Shown in pieces: positions 1-7,255 of a stretch of 9,565 nucleotides of DNA. How positions within the stretch are numbered: the stretch's first letter is position 1; each line of letters opens with the position of its first letter. The notes beneath the pieces were generated by a model that was not told the origin of the DNA, searched no databases, and saw only the letters and a list, made by a program, of their open reading frames with translations. Source of the stretch: Gammaproteobacteria bacterium (GTDB lineage: Bacteria; Pseudomonadota; Gammaproteobacteria; Ga0077536); contig DPMX01000189.1 in NCBI GenBank assembly GCA_003540955.1, positions 1-9,565 of the forward strand, in the 5' to 3' direction. Both the position numbers and the translations under genes were made by a program.

Positions 1-624
1 CAACGTGCGTACATAAAAAATATCCGCCAGCACGATGTTAATTTTGGGATTGGCCCGGCGGGAACCGGAAAGACCTACTTGGCAGTCGCTTGTGCGGTCG
101 CCGCGCTCGAAAGCGATCAGGTTCGGCGTCTTTGTCTCGTGCGTCCCGCCGTTGAAGCTGGCGAGCGCTTGGGATTTCTACCAGGCGACATGGCGCAGAA
201 GGTAGATCCATATTTGCGGCCATTGTATGACGCACTCTACGAAATGTTAGGATTTGAGCGTGTTGCGAAACTTATCGATCGTAATATCATTGAAGTAGCA
301 CCAATGGCGTTTATGAGGGGACGAACGCTCAACGAGTCATTCATAATCCTCGATGAAGCTCAAAACACTACGATTGAACAAATGAAGATGTTTTTAACGC
401 GCATCGGGTTTGGTTCAAAAGCAGTTGTTACGGGTGACGTAACCCAAGTCGATCTGCCCCGCGGTAAGCCATCTGGTCTACGTCACGTTGTGGATATCGT
501 AAAGGGTGTCGATGGAATAAGTTTCACGTATTTTGGAACTAAAGACGTTGTTCGACATCAGCTCGTTGGACGCATTTTGGACGCTTACGAAGCTTATGAG
601 AATAAGGTAAGTAGCGCTGATTGA
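1..624 (+). CDS. ybeZ: PhoH-family ATPase YbeZ (PhoL), C-terminal part, cut by the window's left edge
   Basis: The reading frame is open from base 1, so about 207 C-terminal residues are visible. The E. coli relative is roughly 346 residues, so something like 130-140 N-terminal residues lie outside. A TTG at base 79 is internal and is not a start, because the P-loop lies upstream of it. Visible residues 18-25 are a Walker A motif (GPAGTGKT). Residues around 114-121 form the Walker B motif (IILDEAQ, with D118 and E119), followed by NTTIEQMKMFLTR and the PhoH-typical VVTGDVTQVDLP. PhoH proteins are cytoplasmic nucleotide-binding proteins; this subfamily is usually encoded next to ybeY and is thought to act with it in RNA or ribosome metabolism. 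The stop lies 19 bases before ybeY, consistent with one operon. The ATPase assignment is firm; the physiological role is inferred from family and context. Confidence 0.95.
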   Translation, partial: QRAYIKNIRQHDVNFGIGPAGTGKTYLAVACAVAALESDQVRRLCLVRPAVEAGERLGFLPGDMAQKVDPYLRPLYDALYEMLGFERVAKLIDRNIIEVAPMAFMRGRTLNESFIILDEAQNTTIEQMKMFLTRIGFGSKAVVTGDVTQVDLPRGKPSGLRHVVDIVKGVDGISFTYFGTKDVVRHQLVGRILDAYEAYENKVSSAD

Positions 625-643
625 ATCGCAGCGCGCTTTAAAT

Positions 644-1084
644 ATGAGCGTTAATATACAAATCGCGACCAAATCCGATGAGGTTCCTCGTCCAGAGGAT
701 ATTCGTAGATGGGCGGAGCACGCACTAGATTTGTGCGCCGAGGAAATGGCAATGACTGTCCGTGTAGTCGGTATTGAGGAAGGTACAGAATTGAATGAGA
801 GATGGCGAAAAGGTACAGGTCCCACGAACGTACTTGCGTTTTGTATAGACGATTTGGAGATTTCCCCACCTCTGCTTGGAGACGTTGTTATCTGCGCCCC
901 CGTGGTAGACATGGAGGCGCACCGCGACGGCAAAGTCGCTAACGCTCATTGGGCACACTTGGTGATCCACGGTACCTTGCACTTGCTCGGCTATAACCAT
1001 GTTGATCCGATAGACGCAGAAAAAATGGAGCAACTTGAGCGAGAGTTATTGCACGATCTGCGTTACCCTGATCCATACATATGA
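644..1084 (+). CDS. ybeY: Endoribonuclease / rRNA maturation factor YbeY
   Basis: The protein has 146 residues, close to the family's usual 150 or so. It carries the UPF0054 signature near the C-terminus: H109-x3-H113-x5-H119, within HLVIHGTLHLLGYNH, the zinc-binding histidines of this metalloprotein. Upstream, PTNVLAF (residues 60-66) matches the conserved PT(N/D)VLSF block, and R55 aligns with the conserved arginine before it. YbeY is a cytoplasmic factor needed for 16S rRNA 3'-end maturation and ribosome quality control. The ATG at 644 gives a normal N-terminus, but the bases before it (GCGCGCTTTAAAT) show no Shine-Dalgarno sequence. The stop TGA overlaps the ATG of ybeX (ATGA), which suggests translational coupling. 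Identification is firm; the reaction was not tested here. Confidence 0.96.
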   Translation: MSVNIQIATKSDEVPRPEDIRRWAEHALDLCAEEMAMTVRVVGIEEGTELNERWRKGTGPTNVLAFCIDDLEISPPLLGDVVICAPVVDMEAHRDGKVANAHWAHLVIHGTLHLLGYNHVDPIDAEKMEQLERELLHDLRYPDPYI

Positions 1085-1944
1085 GATCAAAATTTCTAAG
1101 ATCGAAACAGCTGAGATTGCTTTTAAACTGGTGGCGTCGCGCGCGAAGTATTTTTACTGCCGGTCCAATTGATCGACAATACCTTATAGAACAACTGGAG
1201 GAAGCAGAGAGTAAGCACCTTATAGACATAGGAACAGTAGCCATGATGGAGGGAGCCTTGCTTGTTTCTGAATTAAAAGTCGGAGATATTATGGTGGCTA
1301 GGTCACAGATGACTTTTGTCGACGAGAATGCTCGCCCCACAGACATACTGCCAGAAATTATTGAATCTGGCCATTCACGATTCCCGGTTTTGGATGAAAA
1401 GCGTGAAAAAGTTTTGGGGATTTTGCTTGCAAAAGATCTTCTTTCACTTGCAATCGATCCACAACAGCAGTTCGATATAAAGGATATTATTCGGCCTGCA
1501 GTTTTTGTTCCGGAAAGTAAGCGTCTTAATATATTGTTGCGCGAATTTCGGACCAGTCGAAATCACCTCGCCATAGTGATCGATGAGTATGGTGAAATAG
1601 ATGGTCTTATTAGTATCGAAGATGTTATCGAGCAAATCGTCGGAGAGATTGACGATGAACACGATATCGAAGACGAAGAACTAATACGAAAACACCAAGG
1701 CAACAGGTTTACAGTTAAATCACATACCCCAATCGAGGAATTTAACGAATTTTTCGGATCAGATCTTGACGAACAATCGTATGACACGATTGGGGGTATT
1801 GTCACAAGCGCTTTTAGTTACGTTCCTAGACGTGGTGAAAAAATTGAGATTAACGAGTATGAATTTAAAATACTACGAGCCGATAGAAGGCGGATCCGTC
1901 TAATGCGTGTAATAAAAATATCAGACGGTGTTGAAACTGGTTAG
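1081..1944 (+). CDS. ybeX: CBS-domain protein YbeX/CorC (magnesium and cobalt homeostasis)
   Basis: The protein has 287 residues, against 292 in E. coli. It has a short basic N-terminus (residues 1-22), a first CBS domain at about 67-125 (VGDIMV ... SRFPVLDE ... VLGILLAKDLL), a second at about 135-192 (IIRPAVFVPE ... HLAIVIDEYG ... GLISIEDVIEQIVGEI), and a C-terminal CorC_HlyC domain at about 205-280 (YDTIGGIV, VPRRGEKI). It lacks the DUF21 membrane domain of larger CNNM/CorB relatives, so it is the soluble short form. The family is linked to Mg/Co efflux by genetics; CBS pairs commonly bind adenine nucleotides. Conserved linkage to ybeY and ybeZ also points to a ribosome-related role. The start ATG overlaps the ybeY stop. 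No Shine-Dalgarno sequence is visible, so expression probably depends on coupling. The biochemical function of the soluble form is uncertain. Confidence 0.93.
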   Translation: MRSKFLRSKQLRLLLNWWRRARSIFTAGPIDRQYLIEQLEEAESKHLIDIGTVAMMEGALLVSELKVGDIMVARSQMTFVDENARPTDILPEIIESGHSRFPVLDEKREKVLGILLAKDLLSLAIDPQQQFDIKDIIRPAVFVPESKRLNILLREFRTSRNHLAIVIDEYGEIDGLISIEDVIEQIVGEIDDEHDIEDEELIRKHQGNRFTVKSHTPIEEFNEFFGSDLDEQSYDTIGGIVTSAFSYVPRRGEKIEINEYEFKILRADRRRIRLMRVIKISDGVETG

Positions 1945-2004
1945 GCTACCCTCGAATTAATTGACACAGCGGGAAATCAATACGGAATCGATGTTAGTGC
2001 TATG

Positions 2005-2049
2005 TCGTCGCCGCTGTGCAAGCGACGATATAGCCAGTTACGGTAACTG
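2005..2049. repeat. Two adjacent inverted repeats in the ybeX-lnt gap
   Basis: The first is a 7-bp perfect stem: TCGTCGC at 2005-2011 with GCGACGA at 2022-2028, loop of 10. The second is the 15-base palindrome CAGTTACGGTAACTG at 2035-2049, with 7-bp arms around one central base. Neither is followed by a T-run, so they are not standard intrinsic terminators. They could be RNA hairpins in the lnt leader, or the palindrome could be an operator for a dimeric regulator. The remainder of the gap (1945-2112) holds only an isolated TTGACA and a possible short ORF. The repeats are seen directly; any function is speculative. Confidence 0.4.
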
Positions 2050-2069
2050 TGATCTTTACTAGGGCTCTA

Positions 2070-2123
2070 ATGGTGAGTGGGACAACCGCAGATTCCGACC
2101 CTCTAAATAGAAATGCGCGATAA
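2070..2123 (+). other. Possible 17-codon leader ORF overlapping the lnt start
   Basis: An ATG at 2070 opens a 17-codon frame (MVSGTTADSDPLNRNAR) that ends with TAA at 2121-2123, just inside lnt, whose ATG is at 2113. AGGG at 2061-2064 lies 5 bases before this ATG and is a better Shine-Dalgarno candidate than anything in front of lnt. The arrangement could couple lnt translation by stop-restart. A frame this short easily arises by chance, and no known family is recognised. Confidence 0.2.
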
Positions 2124-3618
2124 TATCGTTGTCCTAAGTGCGGCTTTGGTAGCGGGCTCCACGTTACCGTGGGCGTACTCGCCATATGACTATCCTGTGT
2201 TGGCGATTTTTTCTCTTACGGCGCTGTTTTGGTTTTGGCACGACGTTGAACCTAACGTTGCGGCGGCAATAGGTTTTATCTTTGGTTTGGGAATGTTTGG
2301 TTGCGGCGTGTGGTGGATCCAAATTAGCATTCATCAATTTGGGCTACCGATTTATGCGTTTTCTGCAGCGGTCACCGCTGTTTTTGTTTTGGTTCTATGT
2401 TGCTTTCCAGCTTTTTGTGGTTATCTCGCGGCAAGATTGCCTGCGGGAAACGAATTTCTGCGTATCGTATGCTTATACCCCGCAGCCTGGGCGGCAACGG
2501 AAATGTTGCGTGGATGGGTGTTTACTGGGTTTCCCTGGCTGCTAGTTGGCTATTCACAAATTGATTCCCCGCTGTCGGTTTTTGCCCCGGTTATCGGAGT
2601 GTACGGGGTTGGTTATATAACGGCGTTAGTGGCGGCGGCGATTGTGGTATTACTACGAACCCAGAGACGTTGGCGGACGAGTGCGTTAGCGGTTCTTATC
2701 AGTATTGTCATCGCAGTGCTGGCACTCCATAACGTTCGTTGGACCCATGTGGTGGGGGATCCAATATCAGTAGCGTTGATACAAGGCGGGATTCCACAGT
2801 CTGTTAAGTGGAACCCTGCCTACAGGAAGCCTAGCATCGACTTATATATGAAACTTTCGGATCCCCACTGGGGGAAGTCGATGATCATATGGCCTGAGAC
2901 AGCGATCCCGGCGTTCGCCGATGAAGTTGGAGAGACGCTAACCGCACTGACCGATCGTGCCCTGGAAAGCGGCACGTCGCTGCTCGTCGGTATGCCTAGT
3001 GGTGAGCGGACAGGCAGAAATGGCTACTTTAACAGCGTCGTCCAGTTGGGCTTGGAGTCGGGACGTTACGATAAGCGTCATCTCGTCCCGTTCGGTGAGT
3101 ACCTGCCGCTAAATAAATGGATTCGCCCGTTGACAACATTTTTACAAATTCCCATGTCTGATTTTAGCCCAGGAGGGTATGAGCAGCCGCTAATGTCAGT
3201 CAATAATCATGCAATTGGCGTGACAATTTGTTATGAAGACGCGTACGCAAATGAAGTTGCGCGCGCGCTTCCCGATGCTAGGGTTTTGGTAAACGTTAGT
3301 AACGACGCGTGGTTTGGTGACTCCGACGCGCCTCACCAGCACTTGCAGATCGCACGTATGCGTGCGTTAGAAACAGAGCGTTACTTATTGCGTGGGACAA
3401 ATACGGGTATTTCGGCAATCATCGATGATCGTGGCAAAGTTCTGACCGCATCAAAGCAGTTTGTTAGCGATGTCGTTAGTGGAGAAGTCGTACCGCGGAG
3501 CGGCTCTACCCCCGCCGCGAGGTATGGCGCAACGGCAACTATCAGTTTTTGTCTTATTTTGCTTGTTATCTGTGGTTTGAGCAGGTTTTATCGAACCGAT
3601 AATAGTGAGCACTCGTGA
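2113..3618 (+). CDS. lnt: Apolipoprotein N-acyltransferase Lnt
   Basis: Lnt adds the third acyl chain, taken from a phospholipid, to the N-terminal cysteine of diacylglyceryl lipoproteins on the periplasmic side of the inner membrane. The protein has 501 residues, a usual length. Residues 1 to about 207 form a hydrophobic multi-span region, including the family block GFPWLLVGYSQ (139-149). Residues about 215-460 form a nitrilase-like domain. A final membrane span lies at about 474-490, followed by a short polar tail. The catalytic triad is visible: E262 in IWPETAIP, K321 in YDKRHLVPFGE and C373 in ICYEDA. E329 and E375 match the additional essential glutamates of E. coli Lnt. The ATG at 2113 is the first available, since an in-frame stop lies at 2104-2106. 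Its upstream bases (CTCTAAATAGAA) give no clear ribosome binding site. It lies 168 bp after ybeX on the same strand, as in many proteobacteria. Confidence 0.97.
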   Translation: MRDNIVVLSAALVAGSTLPWAYSPYDYPVLAIFSLTALFWFWHDVEPNVAAAIGFIFGLGMFGCGVWWIQISIHQFGLPIYAFSAAVTAVFVLVLCCFPAFCGYLAARLPAGNEFLRIVCLYPAAWAATEMLRGWVFTGFPWLLVGYSQIDSPLSVFAPVIGVYGVGYITALVAAAIVVLLRTQRRWRTSALAVLISIVIAVLALHNVRWTHVVGDPISVALIQGGIPQSVKWNPAYRKPSIDLYMKLSDPHWGKSMIIWPETAIPAFADEVGETLTALTDRALESGTSLLVGMPSGERTGRNGYFNSVVQLGLESGRYDKRHLVPFGEYLPLNKWIRPLTTFLQIPMSDFSPGGYEQPLMSVNNHAIGVTICYEDAYANEVARALPDARVLVNVSNDAWFGDSDAPHQHLQIARMRALETERYLLRGTNTGISAIIDDRGKVLTASKQFVSDVVSGEVVPRSGSTPAARYGATATISFCLILLVICGLSRFYRTDNSEHS

Positions 3619-3647
3619 CATTCGGTACGTGCTCGCTTAAATTTTTT
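3604..3647 (+). terminator. Probable intrinsic terminator of lnt, first structure
   Basis: AGTGAGCAC (3604-3612, inside the last lnt codons) pairs with GTGCTCGCT (3629-3637), giving 9 bp with one G-U wobble and a 16-base loop. Six T residues follow at 3642-3647, four bases past the stem. The large loop and spaced T-run make it a mediocre terminator alone. It shares its right arm with the second structure. Confidence 0.5.
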
Positions 3648-3695
3648 ACCACATCTTCTACGAGAAAATTTGAGGTCTTGCGAGCTACGTTTTTT
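3628..3695 (+). terminator. Probable intrinsic terminator of lnt, second structure sharing an arm with the first
   Basis: CGTGCTCGC (3628-3636) pairs with GCGAGC-T-ACG (3680-3689) as 9 bp with one bulged T. Inside it AAATTTT (3639-3645) pairs with AAAATTT (3665-3671), leaving a 19-base loop. Six T residues begin immediately after the stem (3690-3695). Only forward transcription gets the T-run, so it serves lnt. Because the left arm is also the right arm of the upstream hairpin, the two structures cannot both form fully. The rest of the lnt-popT gap (3696-3754) shows nothing recognisable. Confidence 0.5.
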
Positions 3696-3754
3696 AGTGG
3701 GGTTTTAAGGAGTTTCAGCTTGGCGGGTAAAGAAAATGAATGGGCAAGGTTCGA

Positions 3755-4696
3755 TTAGTGTTCCTGTGTATCAGTTTTCGTCTTAGCGAGCTTGCCGGCA
3801 AGCAAAACGATCGTAATCCCGATGAGTGCCAATAGTGATGCTTCGATTGTTATTGTGTTCCACGGCGGTGCGACTGGGCTTGATTCGACTAGTCGTTGTG
3901 TGCCACCTATTGAGGCGTAATGGCGTTGTTGGAATGGCCAAATGACCCACAGTGATGCGACGAGAAAACCGGCTATGATCAAGAGCATCGGGCGTTCGTA
4001 GCGACGCAATAGCCAAGAAAGCAGGCGGGTGAATGCTATTAAACCAACTCCGGCGCCAAAAATGAACGGGACGATGATGCCCAGGTTTAAACTACCTACC
4101 CCTTCTAGAACATAGACATATTTGCCCAGTATAAGCAGTATAAATGACCCTGATATTCCAGGAAGTACCATAGCGCAAATGGCGATTGCACCGCTCACCA
4201 TAACAAACCACCACTCATCGGGAGTTTGTGCGGGTACGGCAGTCACCAAGAAACCTCCTAGTGCTGTCCCAACCAAGACATATAGCCAGTCGCTTAGCGA
4301 TTTCCAGCCGATATCGATCAAGAGGATGAATATTGAGCCGATAATTAACCCGAAAAATAGGCTATAGACATACTCTGGATATGTTCTTAGTAAACTTGGG
4401 ATCGGTATAATCTGGGTAAAAAAAATCACAGCACCAAGAAGCCCCGCCCCTAGTGGCAACAAGATTTGGAAGTGAGGCCGTGTTACCGCGCTTCGAAAAT
4501 CTAACTTAAGTAACGCACAGACCCAGGTGGTGTCGAAAGAATTTAGTGCGTCGATTAGGCGTGTATAGATTCCGAGAATAAAAGCCATAGTTCCACCAGA
4601 GACACCTGGTACGATATCCGCCGCCCCTATACAGAATCCCTTCGACGCAATGATCACGGCGTTTCGTAAAGAACTTTTCTTATCCCCCGGATTCAT
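3755..4696 (-). CDS. popT: DUF368 membrane protein, PopT-type polyprenyl-phosphate transporter
   Basis: The protein has 313 residues and is strongly hydrophobic, with about eight to ten membrane segments. It carries the DUF368 signature near its N-terminus (GAADIVPGVSGGTMAFILG, residues 24-42). A second, related copy lies at about 172-191 (AICAMVLPGISGSFILLILG), so the protein appears internally duplicated. Members of DUF368 have been described as PopT, translocating undecaprenyl phosphate back across the inner membrane so the lipid carrier can be reused in peptidoglycan and surface polysaccharide synthesis. Its ATG overlaps the hemE stop (ATGA on the reverse strand) and the upstream bases (GTAATTCCTCAAT) lack a Shine-Dalgarno sequence, so translation is probably coupled to hemE. 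The C-terminal tail is polar (KLAKTKTDTQEH). Family assignment is firm; the exact substrate here is inferred. Confidence 0.88.
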   Translation of the reverse strand: MNPGDKKSSLRNAVIIASKGFCIGAADIVPGVSGGTMAFILGIYTRLIDALNSFDTTWVCALLKLDFRSAVTRPHFQILLPLGAGLLGAVIFFTQIIPIPSLLRTYPEYVYSLFFGLIIGSIFILLIDIGWKSLSDWLYVLVGTALGGFLVTAVPAQTPDEWWFVMVSGAIAICAMVLPGISGSFILLILGKYVYVLEGVGSLNLGIIVPFIFGAGVGLIAFTRLLSWLLRRYERPMLLIIAGFLVASLWVIWPFQQRHYASIGGTQRLVESSPVAPPWNTITIEASLLALIGITIVLLAGKLAKTKTDTQEH

Positions 4697-5748
4697 ATTG
4701 AGGAATTACACAGTATCGTCGCGCTACGCGAATGGACCGCATCGATAAGCACAGCAACATTGTCGGGGTCGATGTCGGGTGTTATCCCGTGCCCGAGATT
4801 GAAAACGTGACCGGGATGAGCCCCGAACGCCTCAACGATGGCGTTGGCCTCGTTGACTATTGTCATTGGGTGGGAACGGAGCACTGCGGGGTCCATATTA
4901 CCCTGCAATGCCACGCGATCACCTATTTGGTTTTTTGCTTTGGCGACGTCGACTGTCCAATCGAGACCGACGGCCGAGCATCCAGTGTTCGCGATTGACT
5001 CTAACCACTGTCCGCCACCCTTAGTAAATACGATTGTAGGAACGACATCGTCGATGTCAGTTACGATCTGTTTCAAGTACCGAAGCGAAAATTCAAGATA
5101 AGCTGGTGTGCTTAAAACGCCACCCCATGTGTCGAAAATCATAACAGTATCAGCTCCGGCCTCGATCTGCGCTAGCAGGTATCGAAGACTAGATTCTGCA
5201 AGTAGTTCGAGCAATTGGTGGAAGAGCTTTGGCTGGTCGTAGAGCATCCGTTTGACCAGCGTAAAATCGTGGTTACTTTTACCTTCGATCATGTAGGTCG
5301 CGACGGTCCACGGGCTCCCGCAGAAGCCAATAAGAGGAACTTTATTATTTAATTCTCGTTTTATAAGTCGTATGGCATTACCGACATAAGATAAATCTAT
5401 GTCCGGATCTGGGATCCCAAGGCGAAATATGTCGGCCGAGGTCCGAATAGGATTGGCAAAACGCGGACCGACCCCCTCAACGAGGGAGAGTCCGAGACCC
5501 ATGGCATCGGGTATCGTCAAAATATCAGAAAAAACGATTGCAGCGTCAAGTGGGTATCGCGCCAGTGGTTGTAAAGTCACTTCACACGCGAGTTCAGGTG
5601 TTTTGCACAATGTCAGAAAATCACCGGCCCGTTTTCGAGTAGCGCGGTACTCCGGTAAGTATCTCCCAGCTTGGCGCATGATCCATACGGGCGTTTTGTC
5701 GACTGGTTGTCGATTTAATGCCCGTAAAAAGCGACTTTCCTTTAACAC
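4693..5748 (-). CDS. hemE: Uroporphyrinogen decarboxylase HemE
   Basis: HemE is a cytoplasmic, cofactor-free enzyme that removes four carboxyl groups from uroporphyrinogen III to give coproporphyrinogen III in heme synthesis. The protein has 351 residues, a typical length. Both family signatures are present: PVWIMRQAGRYLPEY (residues 20-34, with R25 and R29) and GFCGSPWTVATYMIEG (141-156, with Y152). D75 in FSDILTIPDAMG matches the key substrate-binding aspartate, and H320 in LGHGITPDIDP the conserved C-terminal histidine. The start is GTG at 5748. An in-frame stop lies at 5770-5772 with no ATG between, and the protein aligns from here with known HemE N-termini. ACGGA lies only 3 bases before the GTG and is a poor ribosome binding site. 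The gene follows gltD by 57 bp and overlaps popT by 4 bases. Confidence 0.97.
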   Translation of the reverse strand: MLKESRFLRALNRQPVDKTPVWIMRQAGRYLPEYRATRKRAGDFLTLCKTPELACEVTLQPLARYPLDAAIVFSDILTIPDAMGLGLSLVEGVGPRFANPIRTSADIFRLGIPDPDIDLSYVGNAIRLIKRELNNKVPLIGFCGSPWTVATYMIEGKSNHDFTLVKRMLYDQPKLFHQLLELLAESSLRYLLAQIEAGADTVMIFDTWGGVLSTPAYLEFSLRYLKQIVTDIDDVVPTIVFTKGGGQWLESIANTGCSAVGLDWTVDVAKAKNQIGDRVALQGNMDPAVLRSHPMTIVNEANAIVEAFGAHPGHVFNLGHGITPDIDPDNVAVLIDAVHSRSATILCNSSI

Positions 5749-5806
5749 TATTCCGTAAATCGGGTTGGTTTATCTACGCTGCTTATCTTGAATATTGCAC
5801 GAGCAA

Positions 5807-7255
5807 TTAAGCGAGTGGGGCAGGGAGGTCAGAATCCCCCATTAGATATTTGTCAATCCCACGTGCTGCGGATCGCCCATCCGCGATCGCCCAGACGATG
5901 AGAGATTGGCCACGTTGCATATCGCCGGCAGCGAATATTCCGTCTTCGGAGGTCATCCAATTTTCATTCCGCCAGACATTGCCGTCCGCGCTCAACTTTA
6001 ATTTTGAGGATTCCAGCAAGCGTGATTTTTCAGGGCCAGTAAAGCCCATCGCGATGAGCGCGAGGTCGCACCGTAATTCGCGTACTGAGCCCGGAATTTC
6101 TATAAAATGAGGCTTTCCATCAATAATTTTCGTTTCGACCTCGTTCACCTCCAACGAATGTATTTGACCTGTTCCGTCATCAATGAATCGCTTACTTGAA
6201 ACGGAGTACACTCGTTCACCCCCTTCTTCGTGAGCGGACGCGATACGATATATATGTGGCCACTCGGGCCATGGATTATTGGGTCCTCGTATGCCAGGTG
6301 GGTGTGGCATAATCTCTAACTGATGAATAGATTTTGCCTTATGGCGATGTGAGGTCCCGAGACAATCCGCGCCAGTGTCACCGCCGCCGATGATGATGAC
6401 ATGTTTGTCACCCGCAGACATCAGCTCACTGTCGTCGAGTTCCTCACCTTCACAGATCCGATTCTGTGCTGTCAGAAAATCCATTGCGAAGTGCACGCCG
6501 CCAAGTTCTCTACCAGGGATTTTTAGGTCCCGTGGTTTAGTGGCGCCGCTAGCAAGCGCTACCGCGTCGTATTCCTCGCGTAAAGTCTGTAACTCTATAT
6601 CGATACCTATATTAACATTCACCCTAAACTCGATTCCCTCGTCGGCCATCTGCCGCAAGCGACGGTCTAGGATCCACTTTTCCATCTTAAATTCTGGGAT
6701 ACCGTAACGTAGCAACCCACCGATGCGGTCCGCCCGTTCGAATACAACTACATCATGACCGGCACGACGTAGTTGCTGAGCTGCAGCTAGGCCTGCGGGG
6801 CCAGAACCAACAATAGCGACACGTTTCCCGGTTTCTATCTTGGGCGGCAGTGCTCTAACCCATCCTTGGGCAAAGGCATAATTTATGATACTTAACTCTA
6901 CAGCCTTGATTGTCACAGGATCGTCGTTGATGCCAAGTACGCATGATCCTTCACATGGAGCCGGACATAGAGTACCAGTGAATTCTGGAAAATTATTGGT
7001 ACTTAATAGTACTTTCAGAGCCTTTTCCCATTCTCCCTTGTATACATGGTGGTTGAATTCCGGTATGACGTTTCCGAGAGGACATCCCATATGACAAAAT
7101 GGAACTGCACAGTCCATACATCGGCTGCCTTGATCCTGGGCTTCTGTGTCTGACCAACGATGATAATATTCGTTGTAGTCATATATCCTTTCGGTTGTTG
7201 CTCGTCTTTCCGGAGGAGTCCGGCCCGATTCCATAAATCCAGTTGGTTTACCCAT
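5807..7255 (-). CDS. gltD: Glutamate synthase [NADPH] small subunit GltD
   Basis: GltD is the electron-input subunit of GOGAT, passing electrons from NAD(P)H through FAD and Fe-S clusters to GltB for glutamate synthesis. The protein has 482 residues, a usual length. The N-terminal Fe-S domain has two cysteine groups: C46-x2-C49-x4-C54-x3-C58 and C97-x3-C101-x3-C105. An FAD-binding GSGPAG lies at 150-155 (VAIVGSGPAGLAAA), an NAD(P)H-binding GGGDTG at 290-295, and the C-terminal FAD motif at 439-464 (GIFAAGDMQRGQSLIVWAI). Its start (MGKPTGFME) and the CPAPCEGSC group resemble the actinobacterial/Bacteroidetes-like type more than E. coli GltD, which has CPQDRLCEGSC. The ATG overlaps the gltB end by 8 bases, and GGAAG lies 9 bases upstream, the best Shine-Dalgarno sequence among the annotated starts. 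Cofactor preference (NADH or NADPH) cannot be decided from sequence alone. Confidence 0.96.
   Translation of the reverse strand: MGKPTGFMESGRTPPERRATTERIYDYNEYYHRWSDTEAQDQGSRCMDCAVPFCHMGCPLGNVIPEFNHHVYKGEWEKALKVLLSTNNFPEFTGTLCPAPCEGSCVLGINDDPVTIKAVELSIINYAFAQGWVRALPPKIETGKRVAIVGSGPAGLAAAQQLRRAGHDVVVFERADRIGGLLRYGIPEFKMEKWILDRRLRQMADEGIEFRVNVNIGIDIELQTLREEYDAVALASGATKPRDLKIPGRELGGVHFAMDFLTAQNRICEGEELDDSELMSAGDKHVIIIGGGDTGADCLGTSHRHKAKSIHQLEIMPHPPGIRGPNNPWPEWPHIYRIASAHEEGGERVYSVSSKRFIDDGTGQIHSLEVNEVETKIIDGKPHFIEIPGSVRELRCDLALIAMGFTGPEKSRLLESSKLKLSADGNVWRNENWMTSEDGIFAAGDMQRGQSLIVWAIADGRSAARGIDKYLMGDSDLPAPLA

Noticed and set aside
79..81. TTG as a possible ybeZ start
   Set aside because: The in-frame sequence upstream encodes the Walker A motif, so the gene must begin outside the window.
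478..933. 151-codon open frame on the reverse strand across the ybeZ end and ybeY
   Set aside because: It is antisense to two well-supported genes, is serine-rich with no recognisable domain, and is best explained as a shadow frame.
1961..1966. TTGACA resembling a sigma-70 -35 box before lnt
   Set aside because: No acceptable -10 hexamer lies 16-18 bases downstream (the bases near 1983-1990 read CGGAATCG), so a promoter cannot be supported.
2061..2112. T-arm-like run (CAGATTCCGACC) suggesting a tRNA remnant
   Set aside because: No cloverleaf, anticodon arm or acceptor stem can be built around it.
5399..5758. 119-codon forward frame opposite the 5' part of hemE
   Set aside because: It is antisense to the most conserved part of HemE, with no family features; its length follows from hemE codon constraints.
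5794..5807. ATTGC-ACGA-GCAAT hairpin at the gltD stop
   Set aside because: Only a 5-bp, AT-containing stem with no T-run on the reverse strand; too weak to call a terminator between gltD and hemE.
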